Positions 43,781-54,500 of a stretch of DNA of 64,000 nucleotides are shown one piece after another (within the stretch, counting starts at the first letter, position 1; every line of letters starts with the position of its first letter). The stretch spans positions 39,386,795-39,450,794 of the forward strand of contig OY720633.1 in the NCBI GenBank assembly GCA_963169105.1, given 5' to 3'. The notes beneath the pieces were generated by a model. It was not told where the DNA came from and ran no database searches. It worked only from the letters and a program-made list of their open reading frames with translations. Source of the DNA: Ceriagrion tenellum (lineage: Eukaryota; Arthropoda; Insecta; Odonata; Coenagrionidae). Made by a program: the position numbers and the translations under genes.

Positions 43781-43846
43781 TCAAGATCAAGCGACGGAAA
43801 TAATTTTCCTGGGTGGGCAGCCAACTTCAGTACGCTCTCCCACTAC
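43781..43846. repeat. Inverted 66-bp copy of internal LINE sequence
   Basis: Exact reverse complement of 45473-45538 over 66 of 66 bases. It lies at the 5' side of the LINE at 43850-46760. The match stops abruptly at both ends. Confidence 0.9.
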
Positions 43847-44127
43847 ACAAATTTAACCTCACTACCGAGAGGTAGCAGCATCTTCCATGGTAGCAGTCTC
43901 AGGAGAAGGCATTGATAGCGCAGATCAAGAAGATTGGATACACGCAAGAGTTTACAGAATCGGTTGGGGTACTGCCTAGGAAGAAGATGGTACTGCAATG
44001 TGGAAGGGAATGGGGAAACCACATTAGTCCCCCTAGCAGATGCTGCCCTGCATTATTTATATGACATGATGGCATTCCTCCTTGTGAAATATTCCAGAGG
44101 TAAAAATAGTTCCCCAATCAGGTGGAC

Positions 44128-44192
44128 ACTTCTGGAAGGGGTACATCAGTCAGGAAGGACAAGTGCAGGATAGATCATGGAACATGAGATCT
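44128..44192 (+). repeat. Short direct duplication inside the LINE, copy 1
   Basis: Similar to 44223-44288. The shared core GGAAGGGGTACATCAGTCAG runs on to CATGGAACA-GAGATCT. A third partial piece lies near 44195-44213. Confidence 0.8.
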
Positions 44193-44222
44193 AGGACTTC
44201 TGGAAGGAGTACATCCTAGAGG

Positions 44223-44288
44223 ACTTATGGAAGGGGTACATCAGTCAGGAAGGACAAGTGCAGGATAGGGTCATGGAACAAGAGATCT
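44223..44288 (+). repeat. Short direct duplication inside the LINE, copy 2
   Basis: Partner of 44128-44192, differing by only a few bases, so the duplication is younger than most of the LINE's decay. Confidence 0.8.
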
Positions 44289-45472
44289 TATGGGGTGAGC
44301 GGAAAGCTAGAGAGTATGAAGATAAAGATCGAGAGGCCAGGGGTGGATTAGCTAGACTGGCACTCAGCGAACACAAGTGGGCAGGGGCAGCCGACTACTG
44401 GAGCAACGGATATCAAGTGATATATTCAGGAGACTAACAGGTGTATACATCATACTGAAGAAAAGATAGGGCAGGAGAGTGCAGTCAGTCTGGCAGTACA
44501 GCTAAAGGTTTCTAATGGTAAAGCTGGAAGGAGAACCGACGGACACAGTGATCGGGCAGGTATACTTGCCGACATCTAGCCATATGGAAGAAGAAATAGA
44601 AAAATGTCTACGAGCAACTTGTAGAAGTCCTTTGGGTAGTGAAGAAGTAAAATAACCTCATCACTGGGATACTGGAACGCAGTGGTAGGAGAGGGAAAGA
44701 AGGAAATTATGTAGGATATTATGAATCACTTTTTGATAATCATCAAGGAAGTTATGTAACATATATGACTGGGAAAAAGAAATGCCAAGGGAGAAAGAAT
44801 GGTTGAGATCTGCCATGAGAAGAATATGGTAGTAGCTAACACTCTTCAAGCACCATCCACCTAGGAGAAAGATGCCAGGTGATATTGACAGATACCAAAT
44901 AGATACTTGTCAGAGTCTGATACAAGAACCAAGACGAGCAGTGCCAGAGCTATCCCAGTGTGGATATAAACAGTGACCACAACCTAATAGCCATGGACAG
45001 CCACCTTTGATACCAGAAAATCAAGAAGATAAAATCCAAACCAATTGGGACACAAAAATACTGACGAAAGAAGGAAACAGAAAGATTCGCCTCAGCCACC
45101 AATGAGAATGGTAGAAATGGGTATCGAAGAAAAATGGGATGAGATGAAGAGGATAATTGTAGAAATACCGAAGCTGCTGTGAGGAAGTCAACAAAAACAT
45201 GAAGAAAGGAAACACCGAAACAGCATACAAGCTAGTGAAGAAACACTTTGGATATAAGAAAAAGAGAAGCATCAATATCATGGATGCAAATGGGAATATA
45301 TTGATGAGGATGGAGGATGAAGACATTGGGTATAGATGAAAGCAGTACATCAAAGAACTCTACCAAGGGCTGACGCTGCTGGAAGAAAACCTAATAAATA
45401 ACCAAAGTGAAGTTTATGAGGAAGAAGAAGAAGGTTGAAGAGGAAGACCAGGGCCCACTTAAGCTTATTGGA

Positions 45473-45538
45473 GTAGTGGGAGAGCGTACTGAAGTTGGCT
45501 GCCCACCCAGGAAAATTATTTCCGTCGCTTGATCTTGA
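45473..45538. repeat. Source half of the 66-bp perfect inverted repeat
   Basis: Internal LINE sequence upstream of the RT domain. Its exact reverse complement lies at 43781-43846, 1.6 kb away. Confidence 0.9.
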
Positions 45539-45949
45539 CCACATACTGAATAATGAATTCAATGGAGCAGTAGAAGATCTCTATAAAAACAAAGAACCTG
45601 GAATGAACAACATAAATGGAGAAGTCATTCAAGTGCTCGGAAGTAAAGACAAGGATAACCTGTATGAGATAATAAACAATTGCTGCCAAAGTGGAACACT
45701 TCCAGGAGACTTTCATTGGAGTGTAATGATTGAAATACCAAAGAATACAAGGACTGAGAGATATAAGGAGTACTGAACCTTGAGTCTAGTCTCTAGTGCC
45801 ACATGTATCAAAAATACTCACACGATTAATATGCTGAAGAATGGAAAGGAAAATTGAAGACAACCTCTCAGAAAACCAATTTGTATTTAGGAAGAACAGA
45901 AGCACCAGGGAGACCATATTCTGCCTGAGAGTAATGGTAAAGAATACAT

Positions 45950-46405
45950 GTGAACAAGCCATTATTTGTTGCATCGTGGACCTGGAGAAAGTCTCCAACA
46001 ATGTTCAATGGAAAAAGATGTTCAGACTGCTGGAAAATACTCAGAATAGATTATGATGACAGAAGAATAATCTACCAACCATGCAGGAAGCAAGTCCTCA
46101 TAATACGAATGAGAAACGGAAGTCAAGTAGAAGCTAAAATTAAGAAAGGAGTATGGCAAGGATGCAACCTCTCTCCAGCAATGTTCAACATGTACTTGAA
46201 GGAGGCCATGAGAGAAACACCAAAAATTAGAATGAGCGGAATAAAGATAAACGGAGAAGAAATAAATATGCTCTGCTTCGCCAATGATATTGTTGTCACA
46301 GCTGGAAATTGCGACGACCTTCAAAGGTCACTAAAAGTAATGGACCAAATTCTCCAAGAATACAACATGAAAATGAATAAGACAAAGACTAAAATCCTAG
46401 CATGA
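45950..46405 (+). pseudogene. LINE reverse transcriptase, palm fragment
   Basis: Longest open stretch of the LINE, 151 codons. It shows GVWQGCNLSPAMFNMYLKEA and MLCFANDIVVTAG, with the first catalytic Asp of the YxDD-type box replaced by Asn. Upstream palm and fingers motifs are in other frames. Confidence 0.8.
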
Positions 46406-46760
46406 GGGAGAGAGATGCTGAATGTAGAAGTCAATCTGAAAGGAGAAAAATTAGAGCAAGTGGCTTCCTTCACTTATCTCAGAAGTACCATCATGTGGGA
46501 TGGAAGAAGTAGAGTGGACATCAAATAAAGAATAGCCCAATCTAAGGTGTTCATGGGAAAAAGACAACTTCTGTGTTCAAAGAAGATAGGACTACAAACC
46601 AGGAAAGAGTATGTGAAAACATTTGTGTGGAGCAAAGCACTCAATGGATTGGAAGCATGGACCATTGGAAAAGCTGACCAGAAAAGACTAGAAGCCTTCA
46701 AAATCTGGAGCTGGATGAGAATGCTGAAGATATGATGGACGGACAATACTGTTCTCCCTC

Positions 46761-47929
46761 AGAATTCTACCAGTTAGTGACACCTACCCTATGTTGCATG
46801 AAGACCCACCCTCACCCAAAGAGTGGAGGCGAAGAGAGATGTAATGGTTATGTATTCTTCTTTTAAAGTATATTTTTTACTATGCTTATTTCTGGGTCCT
46901 TTCTTAGAAAGAACATACCAGTTATAATTTGAGCAACTACTCATGGTGCTTTCTGTCACTAGGGACACCACACTTATATCCTCTACCTCATTGCAGCCCT
47001 TGGGACAGAGGTTGAAAAGAAGAATGCAACAGGAGGGGCCTCAAGGAAGCACCTTAAAAAATTCCAAGGAGGTATGTTATCACCTCTGTCAAAACTGACC
47101 ACTTGCCTGAAGTCGGCTGTCGGTTGCCTGTATTGATGAATCACTCATTGGTTCATCCACTCCATATCCTTGTGCTCTACTTTCCTTCTTAACATCCTTA
47201 ATGTCTTCTTCAGCTCTCATAACTCCCATTTCATTAGCATAGATACTATTTCTCTCTCATCCGATCATCCCAAAAATTTTCATTGTTACTTTTTCTAACT
47301 TGAGTTTGTTCTTCTCCCCTTGATCTTTTACTTCCATGGTGTATACGCATGTAATGTAATGTGTAATGATGGACATAAGATATGGAACAAATATATAGGC
47401 ATAGCATTATTTCCCAAACTTAGTTCTTGCAGGCTTCTCCTACGGCAGTTATGAATATGAGTAAATTGCAACAGTTGAATTGTTGCTTCCATCCAGCATT
47501 TCTTACTCTTGCTTACAGTATTATTCTCTGAACCATATTACTCATACTTCAGTGTACATATATTGTGCAATACTTCTCATAGTGTTGATATAATTAATTC
47601 AACGCTAAATATTCCATGGGACTCCACATGAAACTTTTGCCTCCCAAAGAGCTCCGAGGATGAAAACATTTAGGAATCGCTTGTGTCTGCCATTGTCGTG
47701 TTTTTCTCCACCTGACATGTGTAAGATAATTTAGTTATTATTTTCAAAACTACCTTTTGAAAGCTCAAACATTATGTGAAGTGTTGCCTTCAGAGGAAAT
47801 CCAACGGATAACAAGAGTCCAAAGTTTTATCGATAGATCATCCAATTCTGGGCCCTCAGATTGTCAGACCCCAGCTCCTAAGCGTATTAACAAGCTCATT
47901 TAAAATTTTCATCCTAAAACTGGGAACGG
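46761..47929. other. Intergenic, no supported gene
   Basis: AT-rich, with no recognised feature. Confidence 0.4.
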
Positions 47930-48012
47930 TCTGTCGTGATGGAAACACCGGTTCCCGATTGGACTCTGAAGTTAAGCATAGTCGCGCTCAGCCCAGTTTC
48001 AGTGGTGACCCT
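47930..48012 (+). pseudogene. 5S rRNA-like sequence (5S pseudogene or SINE3-type head)
   Basis: GAAGTTAAGCA at 47968-47978 is the hallmark of the 5S rRNA internal promoter. Before it, ACACCGGTTCCCGATTGGACT matches the 5S stem around CGGTTCTCGTCCGATCAC, and AGTTTCAGTGGTGACC after it matches the TTAGTACTTGGATGGGTGACC part with gaps. The 5' and 3' stem halves do not pair, so it is not a working 5S gene. Confidence 0.5.
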
Positions 48013-48537
48013 CTCTTCATCTGACATTGAGTGCTGTTTCCCGTCTGCCAGTAGCAAACAGTGTGCAAAAATGACCTTAGCCGTCGAAGCACGCTATATC
48101 AAAGTACTACGAGGATCCCTATCCCAAAGATTCCAGGATCACCAAAACTTTCTTTCAATATGCGCTGGACCTGGCTGAGTCCAGTAAATAAATTTTCCCG
48201 GATGAGAAGACTTTAGCCCTCCCATGCTCCCAAACCCGAAGTTCATGAGCGGCAGGTGGCGGGAATCTCTTTCCGTCCTTGGAGTCAATGCATGGATATT
48301 TTTTCTCCCTATGAAACTTTCGGGGTAAATTTTCGGAAGTAGTTAGAATAGGTATATCGAGAGATTCGAAACATGTTCAAATATGGCCTTTTACGCCTCT
48401 TCTCTCAGCCGATGTCTCCAAATTGATAAACCAGAGGATATATTGCCTTCGAATTATGAGAAGATGTTCGAAATGGCCGAAATAACCACCCGAACCCGTG
48501 ACCTACATTTTCGCGTCGACCGCCGTGACCGTGGCGG
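48013..48537. other. Intergenic, no supported gene
   Basis: An open frame from 48383 runs into the repeat at 48538 and is treated as chance. Somewhat higher GC than the surroundings. Confidence 0.3.
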
Positions 48538-48755
48538 AAAAATTTCTCGATTTTCTTGTTTACAGGCTTTGACAAAAGAAGCATTAAATGCGCGCACATG
48601 CCCTTCACGGCACGTGAACCACAATGCAAGTAATCTAATACTACATATTGTCATTTTCTCTTCCCTGGGCGTAAATGTGTATTTGAAACAGTTTTCTGGA
48701 AGTTGTGGGTTTCAACGGGGTCAACTTGTTCATGACATCCTGTTGTCAAGAGGCA
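48538..48755 (+). repeat. Dispersed repeat, copy 1
   Basis: About 218 bp, similar in reverse orientation to 57877-58098. Best-conserved parts are TTTCTTGTTTACAGGCTT at the left and GACATCCTGTTGTCAAGAGG at the right. Confidence 0.82.
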
Positions 48756-51359
48756 CATACTTATGAGAGCAGTAGCGAGAGCATGTGTTCCGTAAAATTA
48801 CAATGACTCTTGCACGCGTATTCGTATGTTATAGCCCGTTCGTTCTGTCAAATCATAATCTGGTAGATTTATTCTAGTATTTTCCATACTTTGGAAATGA
48901 ATTACGTTAAAGAACCTTGGGGTATTACCTAGATATGGCCATAGTTGAAATTTCGACGCAAAGATTTGTATGGATCCTCACACAGCCTTAGGATATCCCG
49001 AAGTCAATGTCTTGAGGAATATGGCTAAAAATAGTAAGGGAAAATAAACGAAAACAGCAATGATCTCGAACTCTTCTCCAGAAAGAGGCACGTGATTCGA
49101 CTCACTCCTCGGCGTGGGTAATATATCTTAACGATCTTAACCGTAATTTACCACAGAAATTAGCCTTAGTAATTAAAAAAAAAATGCAGTAACTTCAAAT
49201 GTGTGAGGTGATTACTGAAGTCAGTCTTCATCATAAGGTTCACTTCCGTGAAAGCGACTGAATTTTCGGCACTCCCGAACTTCTCGACCTTTCTCTAGAT
49301 AGCCAACCGCTTACGACTTGGTCATTCACCCCCTGATGTAGGATCGAATAAGCAGATGTAAGGAAGCCATCATTTTTCTTAAAATAGAATACTCGTCAGG
49401 ATAGGGAAGTCTAGTGGACAAAGAAAAACTCATGCCACTTTGTTTTATAGTTAATTAACCGCTGGTTACACAATTTTGTTTTAATCTTAAATCTAAAGTC
49501 CAGTCAGATATTGCGCACTACCATTTTCAATGCTTACGTTTGCGTTGATTACGTTCTCGTGGTTTTATCATGAATCTCTATGTGCGTCACGTGCGGTGTA
49601 TCTATCTCTATAAACATGTACGACCATTTCTATAATATCCTCGAGGGGCTTAGTGTGGACGCGTTAAGAATCATCCCGGGATATCGCTTTACTGTTTTTT
49701 AAAATTAAAACAGGTCATATTAATGACATCATGCGCCTGTTATTTTCATCTTCTCCGATGCTTTTGTCGTACGTTTTCAATGCGACTCACATTCTGACTT
49801 AAAAAGGTAGACTATCATCCGTTGACTTTGAGAGTCAACACCTACCGGGAACCTTGAAAGCTCACCTCACTTATCCTTGTTCCCTACCAAATGGAATCGA
49901 TGCATGCTTCATCAAGGCTTGGGAATTTCCCCAAGTTTTCGGCACACTCCACAGCAGTCCTTGTGACAAATAAAAAATATTATCCTTTTGAAGATCCCCA
50001 TTAAGATGAAATAAGGATTTCCGCCGGCATATAATGAACTAAAGAATTTTTCAGGAACTATTTACTTAGGTGTTGAAAGCATATGCATTGGTTTCAGAGA
50101 CATGCGTTGCGCAAAAGTGCCGTATTTAGGCTGCGCTAACCGTACTCGTCGTTTGTGTTAACACTTGTATGACTTGACGGCGCTCCCCTTTTACGCGTTA
50201 TTGGAACAATAATTTGTTTTTAAGTCAATGCGAATTGGACTTCAATAAATAAATATGTCCACGCCAGAGATTTCTTGCACATGGAGTGAGGTGAAGCGTG
50301 TGCCGAGACCACGCCCATCTAGTTGCATTAAGCTTGTTAAAAAATACTTTTGAAATTTTTACTACATTTCCTCATCACGTATGTATTTATGACTTCCTTC
50401 ATGCGCATCTCTCGAGGGCAACGATCAACACGACGATAATGATGTACCCGGCCATGAGAGTTGTTATTGGAACGAAATTCAATAGATTGCAGAAATAAAA
50501 ATATATAATAAATATAAATATTTTTTAAGTGCTTCAAAGGCGATTGCTACCACTAATAGGTATTTTGATGCATTTTTTAATGACAAAAATATCAGCCTAA
50601 TGACGAGTTGTGAAAGGAAAAAAAAAGTCCGTTACCACATTGACAAAGTATTGACCTTCTCCCAATCTTTATCAGCTGGAGTTAACATAGAAACCCGAAA
50701 TATAGACTAAAATATCTTGTAAATATATACTAAGTATAACACTAAGCATATTTAATACGAAGATTTATCGAATTTCGTCGTTTTATTAAAGCGTTAAAAT
50801 TTGTTATGTTTACTGCATCTCGCCCCAGCCAATAAAAATGCCCTTCACTCGTCCACCTGATCAGTGCATGATCGGACGCCACATCCTGTTGCCAACTGGC
50901 TATGTCGCTGCTCCGCGGAATATTTTTAGCTTAAGTAGACCACCGAAAACCGAAGGGAGTTTTTGACTCTCTCTTCATAGAAGTTTGTGTGCTTCGTTGT
51001 GTGTTGTTGAAGTGTAGATTTACCTGTTTCTGGTGGTACAAGGAGGAATGCGAATGGACTGTCCTCGAGATTGTGTGAATCTCCGATTCAGAATCAGCCA
51101 GCTCCATCAAACTTGGAAGTGGCTTCACCAGACTATAACCGTTCACGATTTCTTGGTGTCTTTAGCTTCATCTCAGAAAAACAACATTTAAGTTTTTGCA
51201 TTTAAATTTAGCTTCATTATATTATTTAGTTTTTAATTTACTAGAAAAATTGTAACTGTAAAACCCAACGTAACTCATTAATTTGACCCCAATTACTTGG
51301 TAATATTCAACCCAATTATATTTTTTTGCCTACAGTTTTTTGTCATTTTTCTTTTAATA
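48756..51359. other. Intergenic and LIPT1 5' region
   Basis: No open gene is supported in 48756-50850. The LIPT1 promoter and 5' UTR probably lie in 50880-51359; a splice acceptor just before the start codon (TTTGCCTACAG at 51325-51335) suggests an upstream 5' UTR exon, whose donor I could not fix. Confidence 0.35.
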
Positions 51360-51549
51360 ATGGCTCAAACATTGATTAAGGGTGCCCTTTGTAGAATTGG
51401 GAAGTCCGCATTTTCGAAGCCTTTGAGTAAGGGTATTAAGCCCATAATTGCTCTGTCTTGTCAAAATTTTTCTTCTGGTGGGGACAAAGACACCAGTTTC
51501 GTGAAATCTGTGTTCATATCCCAGTCAAGTGACATTTTCACAAATTTGG
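51360..51549 (+). CDS. LIPT1: LIPT1 exon 1, coding part
   Basis: Starts at ATG 51360; donor TTGG|GTAAGT, phase 1. Encodes the presequence and FVKSVFISQSSDIFTNL. Confidence 0.93.
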
Positions 51550-54500
51550 GTAAGTCTCGTCTCAGCATAGTTCAGCAATCCATAATGGTGGCCTCGCTAT
51601 TATTCATTTCCACTATTTTCCTTTTTAGCTCTTGAAGATTGGATATACCGCCACTTCGATTTCTCAAACCATCACGTACTCTTACTATGGCGTAATTCGC
51701 CATGCGTGGTAGTTGGGCGGCATCAAAATCCTTGGGCAGAAGCTAACGTGTCGAGGCTTTCTGAAGCGGGAATCCCAATAGCTCGCCGCAATTCAGGGGG
51801 AGGCACTGTCTATCACGATGGGGGTAACTTAAATCTGACATTCTTTACCCCTCGGGGACGCTACAACCGTCGTTCCAACCTGGAACTGATCGGTCGTGCA
51901 CTCAACTCAGAATTTGGAATTCGAACTACTGTTTCATCGAGGGAGGACATCCTAATAGAAGGAGATTATAAAGTATCCTTTTGTTATTTTTTAGTCAAAT
52001 TGTATTTATTACACTTTAAAATATAGGTGCCGAGCCATCTCCGAGAGAAAATGTTTTCTTGCGGTTGAAGGCAATTTTATGGCCTTGGGAAATATTGCAT
52101 TCGGATTGATTTTAAAATTACCAAATCCTGGCCTTTTTTAAGTACTAAATCGTATTGATGCTGTATTTATTGTTCGTTTCTTTAACTTTTTCCATGCTTA
52201 CATACATGCGAAATTCATTTGAGTTAAGGCTTGTGCTTCTGTCTTGCATATTCTAGCTTACTGGAATAATCTCTCACGCTTATGATCATAAGCGTGAGAG
52301 ATCATCATCACCAATTCATGTATATTTCTAACAGAGTACAAATTCTCATGCATTTAAAAATTTCAGGAGTGTACAGTTAGTTTCTTGCCGTACTATACCC
52401 CCTAAATCCTTAATTTGACACCCTAATTAGGAGTCTTGAGCTTCATCTCTGTGGCTCTCTGGAATGGGGAACATGGGCAAAGCCAGGTTTTATGCTGAGG
52501 AGGGGTAAGGGGGGGCAGGACACCTATCTGCAGCTGTGGACAGTGGCGGATCTAGATTTGGTCCAGGGGGGGGGGGCAAACCAGGGGTCTGAGGGGAATT
52601 CCCCCTTGCCGAAGGGGAGTTAAATTGGATTTTATCTAGTATAAGTTTCGACCCAAAGGTGGGGGCTTTAGCCCCCCCCCCCCCCCCCCCCCCCATAGAT
52701 CCGCCCCTGGCTGTAGACATATGCCAGGGTGGTGGGGGGCAGGACATCATCCTGTCCGACTCCTTATAACAGATTTGGTATGAAATGTCTCGTCAAGGTG
52801 GGGGGGGGGAAGCTGGAGAAGGAAATTTGTGGGTGCTTAGGATAGGTATTTCATTTTTAGGCAGAGCAATATTAAAGGCTATAAAAGGTAAGAGCATATA
52901 CATTGTAATGCTTGGTGGATTGCAAAGTATTTTTAATTTGAGTGTTCTGTGGGGATAAATTATGTCTGAATGATCAGATGGAGGACTGAAGGACTACTGC
53001 AAGGACCTTTGGAAGGACCCTTGATCCTTTGGCCTAACCACTAACACTTTCCATTTCTCAACACAGAGTTCTTCGTTGGTGAATGCCACTAGTCTTGTTC
53101 TATCTAATCAGGGAGAGGTAGAGAGTGGAGGGCAATCCTTAGCCTTTTTGATATGTCTGTAGCAGAATTTGAATAGGCACCTCAGTGTCAACCCAAACCT
53201 ACCCATATTCAGTTGAACACCCTCAGTAGTAATTACTTTCAGTTAGCTTTTTTAAGTCAAATTGTTAAATAACATGATCCAACATGACAGGTAGGAACAT
53301 CACCGTGGCCTTAATAGAATGTCTGGTGCCAACTACCCTATCTCCACCAAGACCAGTAGTCGTGTGATTTAGTTCTAGTATAGCTTTGATGCTATAACAT
53401 GTCAGTAATACATGGGTTGGTAGCAGCAGCAGGTCTAAGAAGATAGGAATGCATAGAAGTGTGGTGTTAACAAAGGATGATCAGGATTGGATCAAATTTA
53501 GGAATTTCCTTTGAAATTCTAGGAAGAGTTGGGAGAATTTAATTAGTGGGGATGTAGTATAGTGGAGAGAGATTAATTACTGGAAACATTCTAAGGAACA
53601 AAAGAAATAAATAAGGAAGACAAGGATGAAATGCATGTAGCTAATTATGAAGGATGTAGAAATGGGAATCTTGAAAAAGTGTAGTTGTAAGCACTGTGGA
53701 GGAAGGAGTGGAGAGCTGCCGCAAATAAATCTTCCAATTGACCGCAGATGATGAAGGCTTACAACTTCAAGATTTTCATTAATCTGAAATGGTTGACTTT
53801 CAAATGCTCTCCAAACAGTCTCTTGGAAAATGTTCCACCAGTTATTCTCTTGCAACGTTTACACCAAATACATTTTTTCTCCCAATTTTCATTTGCATTA
53901 TCTCTCTTCTACGTCACTTCATCTCCATCATTACCAATAAAGAGTTGCTGACTTTTGACAATTTATATTATCTTAATGAGTGCCATTCGCTGTATGAAAT
54001 TCACAGGGGAAAGATCATTCTCATGGACTGGAATTCCAATCCAGGAAAATTATTTTTCTTCTGAGAGACTACTCAGTTGTGTGACTATCATTGGCTGACA
54101 GTAAATGCATGGCCAGGTCAACAGTTCTCTGAAAAAGTGCCATCAATGGCTAGTTCAATCTACTTATGAAATTAGTAATTCTTATTCATGCCTTTATACT
54201 GTATTGCTGTCTTTCCATTGTGATGCGTTTCATTTGATAATCATTGCAAAACAGGTACTTTTTCAAAGCAAAAAGCTCTTTATTTGTATAGGCAATTAAC
54301 TGTTCCAGTATAGACTTAGTTACTCAGTCAACTTGAGTATTTTCAAAGGAGTTGTATTACAAAGCTATTTTTTTCTTGTGGTCCAATGTTTCTTAATGTC
54401 CAAATGTGATTGAGGCGACGTGGGTTGCACCACTTCCACCCTTCACCTCTCAAATATCCGAAATTAACTGAAAACAATGCTTGGAAGACCAAACTAGATA

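Larger units (their letters stand above)
43850..46760 (+). mobile_element. Decayed LINE (non-LTR retrotransposon)
   Basis: RT motifs on the plus strand appear in shifting frames: NKEPGMNNINGEVIQVLGSK, VMIEIPKN, ENQFVFRKNRSTRETIFCL, IVDLEKVSNNV, GVWQGCNLSPAMFNMYLKEA, MLCFANDIVVTAG, KMNKTKTKIL and KADQKRLEAFKIWSWMRML. The catalytic box reads FAND instead of FADD. The 5' part (44100-45450) is highly degraded and contains a local duplication. I do not assign a clade. Confidence 0.8.

Noticed and set aside
47930..48012. Functional 5S rRNA gene
   Set aside because: Only the central part matches; the terminal stem halves do not pair.
48383..48766. 127-codon plus-strand ORF
   Set aside because: About half of it lies in the dispersed repeat at 48538, and the inverted copy at 57877 does not keep the frame.
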